NCBI GenBank assembly: GCA_910577275.1
Contig: CAJTMW010000001.1
Span: 112,529 to 176,528, forward strand
Direction: 5' to 3'
Source of the DNA: an uncultured Lachnospiraceae bacterium
GTDB taxonomy: Bacteria > Bacillota > Clostridia > Lachnospirales > Lachnospiraceae
Length of the DNA stretch: 64,000 nucleotides
Of this stretch, positions 1 through 8,021 are shown piece after piece. The notes beneath the pieces were generated by a model, which was given only the letters and a program-made list of their open reading frames with translations, was not told the origin of the DNA and did no database searches. Each line of letters opens with the position of its first letter. The stretch's first letter is position 1. The translations under genes were made by a program, and so were the position numbers.

Positions 1-1088
1 ATTTCTATGGGGCGGGAAAGTACGGGGATTTGAAAAAAGAGATGGGAACCTGCCTTAGAATAGGAGGCATCTTTTCCCTTCTGCTCTTTACAGGCGGACT
101 TCTGGCGTCGGGAATCATACTGAAATTGATGCAGGTGCCGGAGGATATTCTCGACCTGTCCGTCAGTTATCTCAGGGTAATATTTATCGGTATGCCTTTT
201 ACCTGCCTTTACAATATTTACGCAGCGGCCCTGCGCAGCGTGGGAGACTCCAAAACGCCGATTCGGTTTCTGGCCTTTTCTTCCATATTAAACGGAATAC
301 TGGACGTAATTTTTGTGGCGGGCTTTGGGCTCGGGGTGTTTGGCGCCGGTCTTGCCACGGATATTGCGGAATCCGTCTCCGCCGTTGCCTGTATGATTTA
401 TGTATTTAAAAAGGTTCCGGTTCTGCACATCAGCCGCCGTGATTTTGTGCCGGATAAGGAGTTCACAAAGAAAACCCTCCATTACGGGAGCACCACGGCG
501 TTGCAGCAATGCGCCCAGCCTATCGGAAAGCTGGCGATACAGGGAATGGTCAATACCCTTGGCGTGAGTACCATTGCGGCTTTTAACGCTGTGGGGAAAA
601 TCGAGGATTTTGCGCTGGTGCCGGAGAGGAGCGTTTCCACCTCCATGATGACTTTTATCGCCCAGAATGACGGTGCGGAGGAAAAGGAGCGCGTCCGCAA
701 GGGCTTCTTTAGCGGAATGACCATTGAAACCTGTTATTTTGTCTTTATCTGTATTGTGCTTTTGCTGTTCCACAGGCCGATGCTGTATCTGTTCAGCACA
801 GATGAGACGATTTTAAGCGAGGGGCAGAAATATTTCTCCGTGATGGCGTTTTTTTACTTTTTCTCCGCTATGACTAACGGGATGCAGGGATTTTTCAGGG
901 GGAAAAAGTTTATGAAGGTATCGCTGGCGGGTTCCTTAACCCAGATTTCCGTCCGGGTGCTGTTTACCTTTCTGCTGATTGGGAGGTTTGGAATTACGGG
1001 GATTGCCTTTGCCTGTGCGGCGGGATGGATTGCCATGCTGATTCTGGTGATTGGGTACGGGGTGAGGAAGAAGGTGTGGACGAAGTAA
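1..1088 (+). CDS. MATE family efflux transporter, 3' part (cut by window edge)
   Basis: Multidrug/cation antiporter of the MATE family in the cytoplasmic membrane. The frame is open to the left edge (it reads YGAGKYGDLKKEM before and through the first possible start, a TTG at base 30). MATE proteins are usually about 450 residues, so roughly 100 N-terminal residues lie outside the window. The visible 350 residues alternate hydrophobic segments with short loops and carry family-typical stretches such as RSVGDSKTP, FNAVGKIEDFA and MTNGMQGFFRG. Nothing nearby reveals the substrate, and the next genes have their own promoter. Family assignment is firm; specificity is unknown. Confidence 0.9.
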   Translation, partial: FYGAGKYGDLKKEMGTCLRIGGIFSLLLFTGGLLASGIILKLMQVPEDILDLSVSYLRVIFIGMPFTCLYNIYAAALRSVGDSKTPIRFLAFSSILNGILDVIFVAGFGLGVFGAGLATDIAESVSAVACMIYVFKKVPVLHISRRDFVPDKEFTKKTLHYGSTTALQQCAQPIGKLAIQGMVNTLGVSTIAAFNAVGKIEDFALVPERSVSTSMMTFIAQNDGAEEKERVRKGFFSGMTIETCYFVFICIVLLLFHRPMLYLFSTDETILSEGQKYFSVMAFFYFFSAMTNGMQGFFRGKKFMKVSLAGSLTQISVRVLFTFLLIGRFGITGIAFACAAGWIAMLILVIGYGVRKKVWTK

Positions 1089-1125
1089 CGGGGAGGAGGT
1101 TATGAAATTTTAATATCTGTATCTA

Positions 1126-1153
1126 TTGAATAATGACAGAAAAAACATATAAT
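1126..1153 (+). promoter_or_regulatory. Sigma-A promoter for the 54-aa/GNAT pair
   Basis: TTGAAT (1126-1131), 16-base spacer, perfect TATAAT (1148-1153). It lies about 40 bases before the start at 1194 and is followed by a good ribosome binding site (AAAGGAGA near 1178). Confidence 0.6.
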
Positions 1154-1193
1154 AATAAGTAACATAGTAAATTACAGAAAGGAGATGTCGGAA

Positions 1194-1358
1194 ATGAAAA
1201 CGTATGCAAAACCAAACATGGCGAATCTGCATGGCAGAATCGGAGAACAGATATTGAGAACGCTCCGTCAGCAAACCGTAAAGTCAGATGACAATATACG
1301 GAAAGCGGCAGATGAATGCAAGGCAAGAATTCTGGCCGACAGGTCAAATGGGAAATAA
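1194..1358 (+). CDS. Small 54-aa protein, possible antitoxin partner of GNAT
   Basis: A 54-codon frame beginning MKTYAKPNMANLHG and ending ADRSNGK, with a strong Shine-Dalgarno (AAAGGAGA about 8 bases upstream) and its own sigma-A promoter. It is hydrophilic, basic at the start and largely predicted helical (HGRIGEQILRTLRQQ, then NIRKAADECKARI). I recognise no named family. Its last 11 bases overlap the start of the following acetyltransferase (ATG at 1348), so the two are likely translationally coupled. That layout, a small charged protein overlapping a GNAT enzyme, resembles GNAT toxin-antitoxin pairs such as TacAT, but the usual DUF1778 ribbon-helix-helix sequence is not evident. The antitoxin role is inference. 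Confidence 0.65.
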   Translation: MKTYAKPNMANLHGRIGEQILRTLRQQTVKSDDNIRKAADECKARILADRSNGK

Positions 1359-1944
1359 ATTAATAGATAATGAAATTTTTTATTGCGAACCACTCCTTGC
1401 AGATGAAGAAAATCTTCGGCTGATTCAGAAGTTTCATGTTTCGGCGGAAACAGGGCTGGGGCTTGAGATGTATTTAAAAAGACAGGCTGTATCTGATGAA
1501 ATGGCGCATGAAGCAAGAACCTATCTGGTAAAAGATAATGTTTCAAATGAAATTGTCGGATATTTTTCATTAAAGACAGGTCTGGTTGCTTCAAGGAAAA
1601 AATGGACTGTTTTTCAAGTTGAAATCGACTCGCTTCCGGCCGTCGAACTGGCAAATTTTGCAGTAAACAGTACATATAAAGCGGCACATAAGGAGCAGAA
1701 AGGGATTGGAAGTATTATTTTTCTTGATTTTGTACTGCCAACTATAAAAATGGCGGCTGAAAGAGTTGGAATATGTATTATTTATATTTTTGCATTGCCA
1801 TATAGTAATTTGATAAAATATTATGAAACCTTAAATTTCAGGCGTCTTGGCAAGGCTGAGGAAGCCTTTATTCACAGAAATTATAAGCCACGCTATGATG
1901 AGGGATGCATTTTTATGAGCAGACCCTTATACACACAAGACTAA
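1348..1944 (+). CDS. GNAT family N-acetyltransferase (toxin-like)
   Basis: A 198-residue acetyl-CoA-dependent N-acetyltransferase. The start ATG at 1348 overlaps the end of the 54-aa gene; an in-frame upstream GTG (1288) lacks a ribosome binding site and lies inside that gene. The acetyl-CoA pyrophosphate-binding signature is seen as EQKGIGSIIF (about residues 114-123), preceded by the beta-strand VELANFAVNSTYKA and followed by YYETLNFRRLGKAEEAF, typical of the C-terminal beta-bulge region. The start MGNKLIDNEIFYCEPL and the ending YDEGCIFMSRPL are those of small clostridial GNATs often found in two-gene operons. It converges with the downstream AraC gene (4-base tail overlap). Substrate (aminoacyl-tRNA, polyamine or protein) cannot be read from sequence. 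Confidence 0.8.
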   Translation: MGNKLIDNEIFYCEPLLADEENLRLIQKFHVSAETGLGLEMYLKRQAVSDEMAHEARTYLVKDNVSNEIVGYFSLKTGLVASRKKWTVFQVEIDSLPAVELANFAVNSTYKAAHKEQKGIGSIIFLDFVLPTIKMAAERVGICIIYIFALPYSNLIKYYETLNFRRLGKAEEAFIHRNYKPRYDEGCIFMSRPLYTQD

Positions 1945-2714
1945 CGAATCCTTTCTCTGATTTGTTCCCTGTACTGCATAGGGGAAATCCCTTCTAACTG
2001 ATGAAATACCCGGCAGAAATAGTTGCTGTTGGGATAGCCGACAAATGAGGCAATATCCGCCACGGTCAGATTATGAAAGCGCAGCATATTCTTTGCAAGG
2101 GAAATCCGGGACCTTTTGATATACTGTATGGTAGTGTATCCTGTCTCTTTTTTCAAAATCCGGTTTACGTAGGTTGCGGAAAAATGAACGGCGTCTGCAA
2201 TCCGGTAAAGAGAAAGCTCATCCCTGATATGCAGATAAATATAGTCGGTAATCTGCGAGACGGCTTCGCTGTAATGCATGTTATTATATTCACCGGCATA
2301 GAAGCAGTATGCTTCGATAATCCTGTGCAGAATCTGTTCTTCCTGTAAATATTCTATCGGCGCTTCCTTTATCAGAATACCCATATGGGTTGCTATAATA
2401 TGGAGATAAATCACAGGTATCTGAGAGGAGAGAAGGGCGACCCGGAGCATGGAATTTAAGTTAAGTCCGATGGCGCGCAGCTGCTCGTCCGGTTTGGAAG
2501 GCAGCCTTCTTAGCATATCTTCACATTCTGTGGAACTGTCAAACAGTTGTTCCATCACCTGAACGGCCTGCCGGTAATTGCCGGCCATAACATGGGCAAT
2601 CAGTTCTTTTTCCAGAGAATAACGTGATAAAACAGCCTCTGTGCTGACAATAGCTTCCCGTTTGATAATAGCTTCCTGATTCTCAAGCAGAAAGCTTCTT
2701 TCGTCATATTTCAT
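1941..2714 (-). CDS. AraC family transcriptional regulator
   Basis: A 257-residue regulator with a C-terminal double helix-turn-helix (about residues 165-255): LSLYRIADAVHFSATYVNRI, then TVADIASFVGYPNSNYFCRVF with the conserved GISPMQYRE ending. The N-terminal 150 residues are helical rather than a cupin and probably sense the ligand. ATG at 2714 is preferred because AAGGTG lies 9-14 bases upstream; a GTG at 2726 is the alternative. It is transcribed divergently from the glucuronide symporter and GH88 hydrolase, so it probably activates them when an unsaturated glucuronide is present. That link rests on gene position only. Confidence 0.88.
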   Translation of the reverse strand: MKYDERSFLLENQEAIIKREAIVSTEAVLSRYSLEKELIAHVMAGNYRQAVQVMEQLFDSSTECEDMLRRLPSKPDEQLRAIGLNLNSMLRVALLSSQIPVIYLHIIATHMGILIKEAPIEYLQEEQILHRIIEAYCFYAGEYNNMHYSEAVSQITDYIYLHIRDELSLYRIADAVHFSATYVNRILKKETGYTTIQYIKRSRISLAKNMLRFHNLTVADIASFVGYPNSNYFCRVFHQLEGISPMQYREQIRERIR

Positions 2715-2770
2715 ATCCTGCCGCACCTTAGTTTCTGAAATGTGTTAAAATGTGCTACTCCCGGTTCCTT

Positions 2771-2815
2771 TTGTGACTGATAATTTCGGCGGAATTTTGC
2801 TATAATTTGCGCAAA
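2771..2815 (+). promoter_or_regulatory. Likely activator-dependent promoter of the glucuronide operon
   Basis: In the 260-base divergent region a perfect TATAAT (2801-2806) has no good -35 box at 16-18 bases (the nearest TTGTGA, 2771-2776, is 24 away). This fits a promoter that needs an activator such as the adjacent AraC protein. A 10-base palindrome TTTGCGCAAA (2806-2815) overlaps the -10 region. Confidence 0.4.
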
Positions 2816-2975
2816 GATTCAAATACGGATTTTTCGGGTATTTGCTACATCTAGCATACCACAAATTGTAATGAGATAAAAGAGAATAGGAGAGATATAA
2901 AATCACGGCCATGATATTTATATAGAAAAAGGAGAAAGGTATTATGCCCTGTAGCGGCAAAACAAAGGAGAAGAA

Positions 2976-4394
2976 ATGAGTTCAAACCAAAAAAATCAAA
3001 GTGTGCCTCCGTTTGGTATAAAAGATAAAATCGGATATATGATGGGAGATTTCGGGAATGATTTTACGTTTCTCTTTGCACAGATGTATCTGATGGTTTT
3101 CTGTACGGATGTACTTGGAATCGGAGCCGGAATTGTAGGTATTATACTGATGTCTGCGCGTATTGTGGATGCGTTTACGGATGCGGGGATGGGGCGAATC
3201 TGCGATATCGCAAAGCCTACCAAAGACGGACGTTTCCGCGTATGGATTAAGCGGATGGCGGTTCCTATGGGATTAAGCAGTATGCTGATTTATATGTATT
3301 GGGTAAAGGATTTTCCTGACACAATGAAAATTGTATGGGTATTTGTCACCTATATTTTGTGGGGGAGTTTTTTCTATACTGCCTGCAACATCCCTTACGG
3401 AAGCATGTCGTCAGTGATTACCAATGATGCAAAAGAGAGAGCCTCTCTGTCTGTATTCCGAACGGTGGGGGCGGTGATGGCCGGGATGATTATCGGAATG
3501 GTGACGCCACAGCTTGTATACCGCGCGAATGAGGCGGGGCAGCAGGTGATTATCCCTGAGAGAGTGACGCTTGTGGCTGTGATTTACGGTATACTGGCAA
3601 TTATATTTTATCTGGGATGCTTTAAGCTTACCACGGAAAGAGTACAGATTCAGGTAGATAAGGATGCGAAGAAAGGACCGGGAATCGGAGAGACCTTAAA
3701 GCAGCTTGTAAGCTGTGGGCCTTTGCTGGTAGTAATTGGAGTTGCGCTTTTATTATTAATCGGGAGCCTGCTTACAAGTACAATGAATACCTACCTGTAC
3801 AAGGATTACTTTAACAATACGTCAGTGATGGCTCTTGCAAGCCTCACCTCCACCCTTGCCATGCTGCTCATGGCGCCCTTTGCCACAAAGCTGGCCGGAA
3901 AATTCGGTAAAAAGGAAGTGTGCTCCGCGGGAATGCTGCTTGCCACAGTTATGTTTTTACTCCTGTGGGTATTAAAGGTGAAATCGCCGATGGCTTTTAT
4001 AGCAATGCTTTTTGTAAGCAATGTGGGAATGGGAATCCAGAGTATGCTTACCTGGGCTTTTATCGGTGACGTAATCGACTATCAGGAGATTAAAACGGGG
4101 ACGCGCTGCGACGGAACGGTGTATGCAATTTACTCCTTTTCAAGAAAGCTGGCACAGGCGGCGGCAGGCGGTCTGGGAGGATTTGTGCTTGTGGCGATTG
4201 GTTATGTCAGCTCCACGGAAGGGATTGCGCAGACAGACAGCGTGAAGGCCGGAATCTATAATTGTTCTACCCTTCTTCCGGGAGTCTGTTATCTGGTAGT
4301 ATTTCTTTTACTGGCTTTCGTTTATCCTCTGGGGAAAAAGAAGGTGGATGAAAATACCAGAATACTGGCGGAGAGACGGCAGGCGCAGAAATAA
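2976..4394 (+). CDS. GPH family glycoside/glucuronide:cation symporter
   Basis: A 472-residue membrane transporter of the glycoside-pentoside-hexuronide (GPH) branch of the major facilitator superfamily. About twelve hydrophobic segments are visible. Family landmarks are the N-terminal KIGYMMGDFGNDFTF, the loop DAFTDAGMGRICDIAKPTKD and the late GDVIDYQEIKTGTRCDGTVY. The ribosome binding site AAAGGAGAAG sits just before the ATG. Because a GH88 unsaturated glucuronyl hydrolase follows after only 25 bases, the likely cargo is an unsaturated glucuronate disaccharide from glycosaminoglycan breakdown, brought in by Na+ or H+ symport. The cargo is inferred from the neighbour. Confidence 0.88.
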   Translation: MSSNQKNQSVPPFGIKDKIGYMMGDFGNDFTFLFAQMYLMVFCTDVLGIGAGIVGIILMSARIVDAFTDAGMGRICDIAKPTKDGRFRVWIKRMAVPMGLSSMLIYMYWVKDFPDTMKIVWVFVTYILWGSFFYTACNIPYGSMSSVITNDAKERASLSVFRTVGAVMAGMIIGMVTPQLVYRANEAGQQVIIPERVTLVAVIYGILAIIFYLGCFKLTTERVQIQVDKDAKKGPGIGETLKQLVSCGPLLVVIGVALLLLIGSLLTSTMNTYLYKDYFNNTSVMALASLTSTLAMLLMAPFATKLAGKFGKKEVCSAGMLLATVMFLLLWVLKVKSPMAFIAMLFVSNVGMGIQSMLTWAFIGDVIDYQEIKTGTRCDGTVYAIYSFSRKLAQAAAGGLGGFVLVAIGYVSSTEGIAQTDSVKAGIYNCSTLLPGVCYLVVFLLLAFVYPLGKKKVDENTRILAERRQAQK

Positions 4395-4419
4395 CGCGGA
4401 AAAAAAGAGGAAAACGAAA

Positions 4420-5604
4420 ATGATATATGAAAAACTTACATTAAAGGAGCAGGGCTGGGCTGCCGAAACGGAAAAAAAGATTGACGAAAAGTTAAAGGCA
4501 GTAAGAGAGCGCTCTGAAAAGAAAATTCCGTCGGAGGCAAAAGACGGCGTGCATGATGATAAGAAAGCCATGGAAGGCCCTTCGGGCATGACGCGGACTT
4601 TCTGGACCAACGGCTTCTGGGCGGGAATGCTCTGGCAGATGTACCATGCAACAAAAGATGAGCGTTATGCAGAGATTGCAAGGTACACGGAAAGCGTTTT
4701 AAACCCGTGCCTTCTGGAAATTGAAAGCCATGATATCGGATATCTGTGGCTCCCGACCTCCGTTCTGAATTACAAGATTACCGGAAACGAACAGGCAAAA
4801 GCGGACGGACTTACGGCGGCAAAGTGGCTTGCGGGGCGTTTTAATCCGGCCTGCGGCTTTATCCGGGCATGGGGCAGCGGAAACGAAGCGCTTCCTCTTG
4901 TGAAAGATGCGCCGCCGATTCATATTGCAGGCGCAACAATTATCGACTGTATGCTGAATCTTCCGCTGCTTTACTGGGCGTCCGAGACCTCGGGAGATGC
5001 ACGCTTTCGTCTGATTGCCGAGGAACATGCGTTTACTACCATGAAATATTTCGTGCGCGGGGACGGAAGTGTGATTCATATCGGGGAATTTGACCCCGTA
5101 AGCGGAGAATTTGTCACAGACCACGGCGGGCAGGGATATGGAAAAGGTTCCGCCTGGACAAGAGGGCAGGCATGGGGGCTTTATGGCTTTACCGCCAGCT
5201 ATAAACATACCAGAAGACCGGAATTCCTTGAGACGGCGCAAAAAATTGCCGGATATTTCATAGCCCATATTCCGGAGGACGGGCTTATTCCGTCAGATTT
5301 CTGTCAGCCCAAAGAGCCTCATGTGCAGGATGATATCGGCGCATGTGCTGCGGCCTGCGGCCTGCTTGAGCTGTCAGAACTTGTGCCGGAGGAAGAGGGC
5401 GCTGTGTACCTGAATGCGGCGGTAAAAATGCTGCAGGCAATTAACGAAAGCAGCGCGGACTGGAATCCTGATACGGACGGAATCACACAAAACGGAACGG
5501 CGGGATATCATCTGCCCGGCAGAAATCAAAACTATATTTATGCAGACTATTTCTTTGTTGAGGCAATATTGAAGCTGTTGGGAAAAGATGTGTTTGTGTG
5601 GTGA
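4420..5604 (+). CDS. Unsaturated glucuronyl hydrolase, GH88
   Basis: A 394-residue cytoplasmic enzyme of glycoside hydrolase family 88 (105-related). It hydrates and cleaves the 4,5-unsaturated glucuronyl residue that polysaccharide lyases leave on glycosaminoglycan fragments. Family landmarks are FWTNGFWAGMLW (about 61-72), HDIGYLW with Asp105, and TIIDCMLNLPLLYWAS with Asp176. The two aspartates match the catalytic pair known in Bacillus UGL. Later come GQGYGKGSAWTRGQAWGLYG and the C-terminal YIYADYFFVEAIL. ATG at 4420 has an AAAGAGG ribosome binding site; the frame is open further upstream but overlaps the symporter. It forms an operon with the symporter. No lyase is in this window, so the polymer is probably cut elsewhere or by other bacteria. 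Confidence 0.9.
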   Translation: MIYEKLTLKEQGWAAETEKKIDEKLKAVRERSEKKIPSEAKDGVHDDKKAMEGPSGMTRTFWTNGFWAGMLWQMYHATKDERYAEIARYTESVLNPCLLEIESHDIGYLWLPTSVLNYKITGNEQAKADGLTAAKWLAGRFNPACGFIRAWGSGNEALPLVKDAPPIHIAGATIIDCMLNLPLLYWASETSGDARFRLIAEEHAFTTMKYFVRGDGSVIHIGEFDPVSGEFVTDHGGQGYGKGSAWTRGQAWGLYGFTASYKHTRRPEFLETAQKIAGYFIAHIPEDGLIPSDFCQPKEPHVQDDIGACAAACGLLELSELVPEEEGAVYLNAAVKMLQAINESSADWNPDTDGITQNGTAGYHLPGRNQNYIYADYFFVEAILKLLGKDVFVW

Positions 5605-5649
5605 TAAAGGTAAAATTTAGCAGTTTGCCTGAAATTAAAATTAATTAAC

Positions 5650-5703
5650 TTGACATATATATGACGCCTTGTTATTCTTTAAGGGTAACAAAGTGTCATA
5701 TAT
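5650..5703 (+). promoter_or_regulatory. BlaI-type promoter with overlapping operator dyad
   Basis: TTGACA (5650-5655), 17-base spacer, TATTCT (5673-5678). A dyad overlaps it: ATATATGAC (5657-5665) and its exact reverse complement GTCATATAT (5695-5703), 29 bases apart. One arm lies inside the promoter and the other just after the start point, a good layout for autorepression by the BlaI-like protein encoded 60 bases downstream. The arms do not match the TACA/TGTA core of staphylococcal bla/mec operators, so the site is predicted from position and symmetry. Confidence 0.55.
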
Positions 5704-5766
5704 TGTTTTGCAGGTATATTTCACCACTTAAAGCGATGGCAGCAGTACAGAAAGGAGGGAATTAGC

Positions 5767-6141
5767 ATGACCAGACAAATATCAGATGCCGAATTTGAAA
5801 TCATGAAGGTCGTCTGGGAAAACAAAGAGGGACCGACATTTTTCGCCGGTCTGACAGAGGAACTGGCAAAAAGGGGTAAACCCTGGCAGAAAAATACCCT
5901 GATTACCCTTTTAAACCGGCTTGTCAGCAAAGGTTTTTTGAAAGCCAGGAAAATCGGGCGATGTAACGAGTATACGCCGCTGGTATCAGAAACGGAATAT
6001 CAGCAGGCGCAGACCAGAAAGCTTCTGGATAAAATTTACGGAGGAGACGTAAAGGGGCTTGTGACCAATCTGGTTTCAGGCGATATGCTGTCCGATGACG
6101 AATATGCCGAACTAAAAAAAATACTGGAAGGGCAGGAATAA
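5767..6141 (+). CDS. BlaI/MecI family transcriptional repressor
   Basis: A 124-residue winged-helix repressor of the BlaI/MecI/CopY family. The start TRQISDAEFEIMKVVWENKE and the recognition-helix region KNTLITLLNRLVSKGFLKARKIGRCNEYTP are diagnostic. The C-terminal helices (about 75-122) would form the dimerisation and cleavage region. AAAGGAGGG precedes the ATG. It is followed two bases later by a BlaR1-like peptidase, the standard sensor-repressor pair. It probably represses its own operon through the dyad at 5657-5703. No beta-lactamase or penicillin-binding protein gene is next to it, so the controlled function is unknown. Confidence 0.92.
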   Translation: MTRQISDAEFEIMKVVWENKEGPTFFAGLTEELAKRGKPWQKNTLITLLNRLVSKGFLKARKIGRCNEYTPLVSETEYQQAQTRKLLDKIYGGDVKGLVTNLVSGDMLSDDEYAELKKILEGQE

Positions 6142-6143
6142 GA

Positions 6144-7964
6144 ATGGATACGGTTTTAAAAACGGTTCTGTCCATGTCGCTTTCCGGCTCTCTGCTTATT
6201 CTTGCTTTTTTGGCGGCAAAACCATTTTTGAAGGATAAAATCAGCAGGCAATGGCAGTACTACATCTGGCTTATTGTGATACTGCGGCTGCTGGTTCCTT
6301 TTGAGCCGGAAATCAGTTTGATGGGGAGAGTCCGGCAGTCAGTTGACTCTTTTTATCTTTGGGAGAGTGAGGGGGAAGCCGGCAAAGATGCCCCTTTGTC
6401 TGGGCTGAAAGGTCTTTCTGATGCTTCCGACAGCAATATCATTGACAATGCCGACAGCAATACCATTGACAGTGCCAATAGCATTACCAATGGCATGAAT
6501 CTTGTTGAGAACAGAGCAGGACAAGGCGGGGAAACGGCGGACAGACCGGGAATATTGAAAGACGGAGGAAAGCGGCTTTGGGAGCAGATGATATTATTGT
6601 CAGGCTATCTTTGGGCGGTCTGGCTGACGGCCGGAGCAGGGCTTTTGATTCGAAAGGCGACGATGTACCAGAGCTTTATAAGATACGTGAAGGCAGGGGC
6701 GGTTCCTGTTTCCGACATTGAAATTCTGGAGAGACTCTCCGTCCTTACAGAGCAGGAACACATTGGCAGGCCGGTGGAGCTTTGGCTCAATCCGCTGATT
6801 TCCTCGCCAATGCTGACGGGATTGTTCCGCCCCTGTATCATACTGCTGGATATGGATGTTCCTGAGAAAAATTTCCGGTACATTGTACTCCATGAACTGA
6901 CCCACTATAAACGGCGGGATATTGTTTACAAATGGCTGGTACAGCTTGTGGTTTGTCTGCACTGGTTCAATCCCCTTGTGCATCTCATGAGCCGGGAAAT
7001 TGAAAAGGCATGTGAATTTTCCTGTGACGAAGCGGTTCTTGCAAAAACAGGTTCCGGCAATGCAAAGGGCTATGGGGAAACCCTTCTTGACGCAATGGCG
7101 TCAGCGGGAAAACGCGCAGGAAATTCCGGCGCGGTTACCTTAAGTGAAAACAGGGAATTATTGAAAGCGAGGTTAAAAGCAATTATGAATTACAGGAAAA
7201 AATCAAAAATAACGGCGGTCCTGACGGGCGCGCTTACGTTGGGGATAATTTCAGGTACATTTTTGATTGGCGTTTATCCTGTTGAGGCGGCGCCGGCTTT
7301 TGCAGAAGAAAATGTGTTCGCCACGTCCGGCAAAAACAAAGAGACGGCTTTTGCTCAGGTACAGAAGTATTACGAAGCCGGAAGCATTCCTTTATTTGAC
7401 ATTGCCTTTTCCCGGATGGAGGAGGAGCAGCAGGAAGAATGGCTTGACAAAATCTATGAGGATGGAAACGTCAGCTTCTTTTCTGTGATAAGGTATTTGC
7501 AGGTTGACAGCGCTGTAGTACAGCGTTTTGCCGAAAAGGCTTACGCGGATTCTTCAGCGTCGTTTTTTTCCATCGCTACCGGTTGCATGAGTGAGGATGC
7601 GCTTGAAGCGTGGCTGGAACGGGCCCTTGAGGACGAGAATATCAAATTCCAGTCTATTCTGTATGAAAAGCTGGACAGGGAGGAGGAGCTGGATGCTCTG
7701 GAAGCGGAGCTGACGGCGCGGCAGCAAAAGGAATATGAGTCTTTTGGTATCATAATGGACGGGAAAATCTGCTATTATGAGAATCAACGAGTTCATGTTT
7801 TTCTGGATATCAGAGCGAACAGGTCATTTTACACGCTGAATATCGACCCGCAGGGGACCGTCAGTATCAGGGTCAGCCGGAATCAGAAGGATGAAATTGA
7901 GGGCGTTGCCTATATGACTGACGAGGAAGTGGAGGAGCTTTTGACGGACAAAGCGGAGGAGTAA
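6144..7964 (+). CDS. BlaR1/MecR1-like M56 membrane metallopeptidase with repeat-type sensor domain
   Basis: A 606-residue membrane sensor-peptidase, partner of the BlaI-like repressor. N-terminal transmembrane segments (about 7-25 and 37-52) are followed by a variable loop and further membrane helices. The M56 zinc site HELTHYKRRD is at residues 250-259, with the downstream EKACEFSCDEAVL providing the usual third ligand region. One more membrane helix (about 352-372) leads to an external C-terminal part. That part is not the penicillin-binding domain of BlaR1. It has four degenerate repeats starting near residues 413, 441, 470 and 498 (core FFSV/FFSI, then a WL-x-x-A/I-x-x-D pattern). The cytoplasmic loop encodes a tandem 24-base repeat (6429-6476) giving Asp-Ser-Asn-rich sequence. 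The signal sensed is unknown. Confidence 0.88.
   Translation: MDTVLKTVLSMSLSGSLLILAFLAAKPFLKDKISRQWQYYIWLIVILRLLVPFEPEISLMGRVRQSVDSFYLWESEGEAGKDAPLSGLKGLSDASDSNIIDNADSNTIDSANSITNGMNLVENRAGQGGETADRPGILKDGGKRLWEQMILLSGYLWAVWLTAGAGLLIRKATMYQSFIRYVKAGAVPVSDIEILERLSVLTEQEHIGRPVELWLNPLISSPMLTGLFRPCIILLDMDVPEKNFRYIVLHELTHYKRRDIVYKWLVQLVVCLHWFNPLVHLMSREIEKACEFSCDEAVLAKTGSGNAKGYGETLLDAMASAGKRAGNSGAVTLSENRELLKARLKAIMNYRKKSKITAVLTGALTLGIISGTFLIGVYPVEAAPAFAEENVFATSGKNKETAFAQVQKYYEAGSIPLFDIAFSRMEEEQQEEWLDKIYEDGNVSFFSVIRYLQVDSAVVQRFAEKAYADSSASFFSIATGCMSEDALEAWLERALEDENIKFQSILYEKLDREEELDALEAELTARQQKEYESFGIIMDGKICYYENQRVHVFLDIRANRSFYTLNIDPQGTVSIRVSRNQKDEIEGVAYMTDEEVEELLTDKAEE
6429..6494 (+). repeat. 24-bp tandem repeat inside the M56 gene
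   Basis: Two near-identical 24-base units (6429-6452 and 6453-6476, each starting GACAGCAAT) and a shortened third copy encode repeated Asp-Ser-Asn-x-Ile-Asp sequence. The units are multiples of three, so copy changes would keep the frame. They lie in the poorly conserved loop before the peptidase domain. Confidence 0.7.
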
Positions 7965-7994
7965 AATACCAGACAGAAAGGAGATATTTTACTC
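7959..7994. terminator. AT-rich inverted repeat between convergent genes
   Basis: GAGTAAAATA (7959-7968, containing the stop codon of the M56 gene) and its exact reverse complement TATTTTACTC (7985-7994), 16-base loop. There is no clear T-tract on the plus side. It lies between the convergent M56 and aroC genes and may be a weak bidirectional terminator. Confidence 0.35.
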
Positions 7995-8021
7995 TTGCCG
8001 CGAAAGCCGGTATTTACTATT

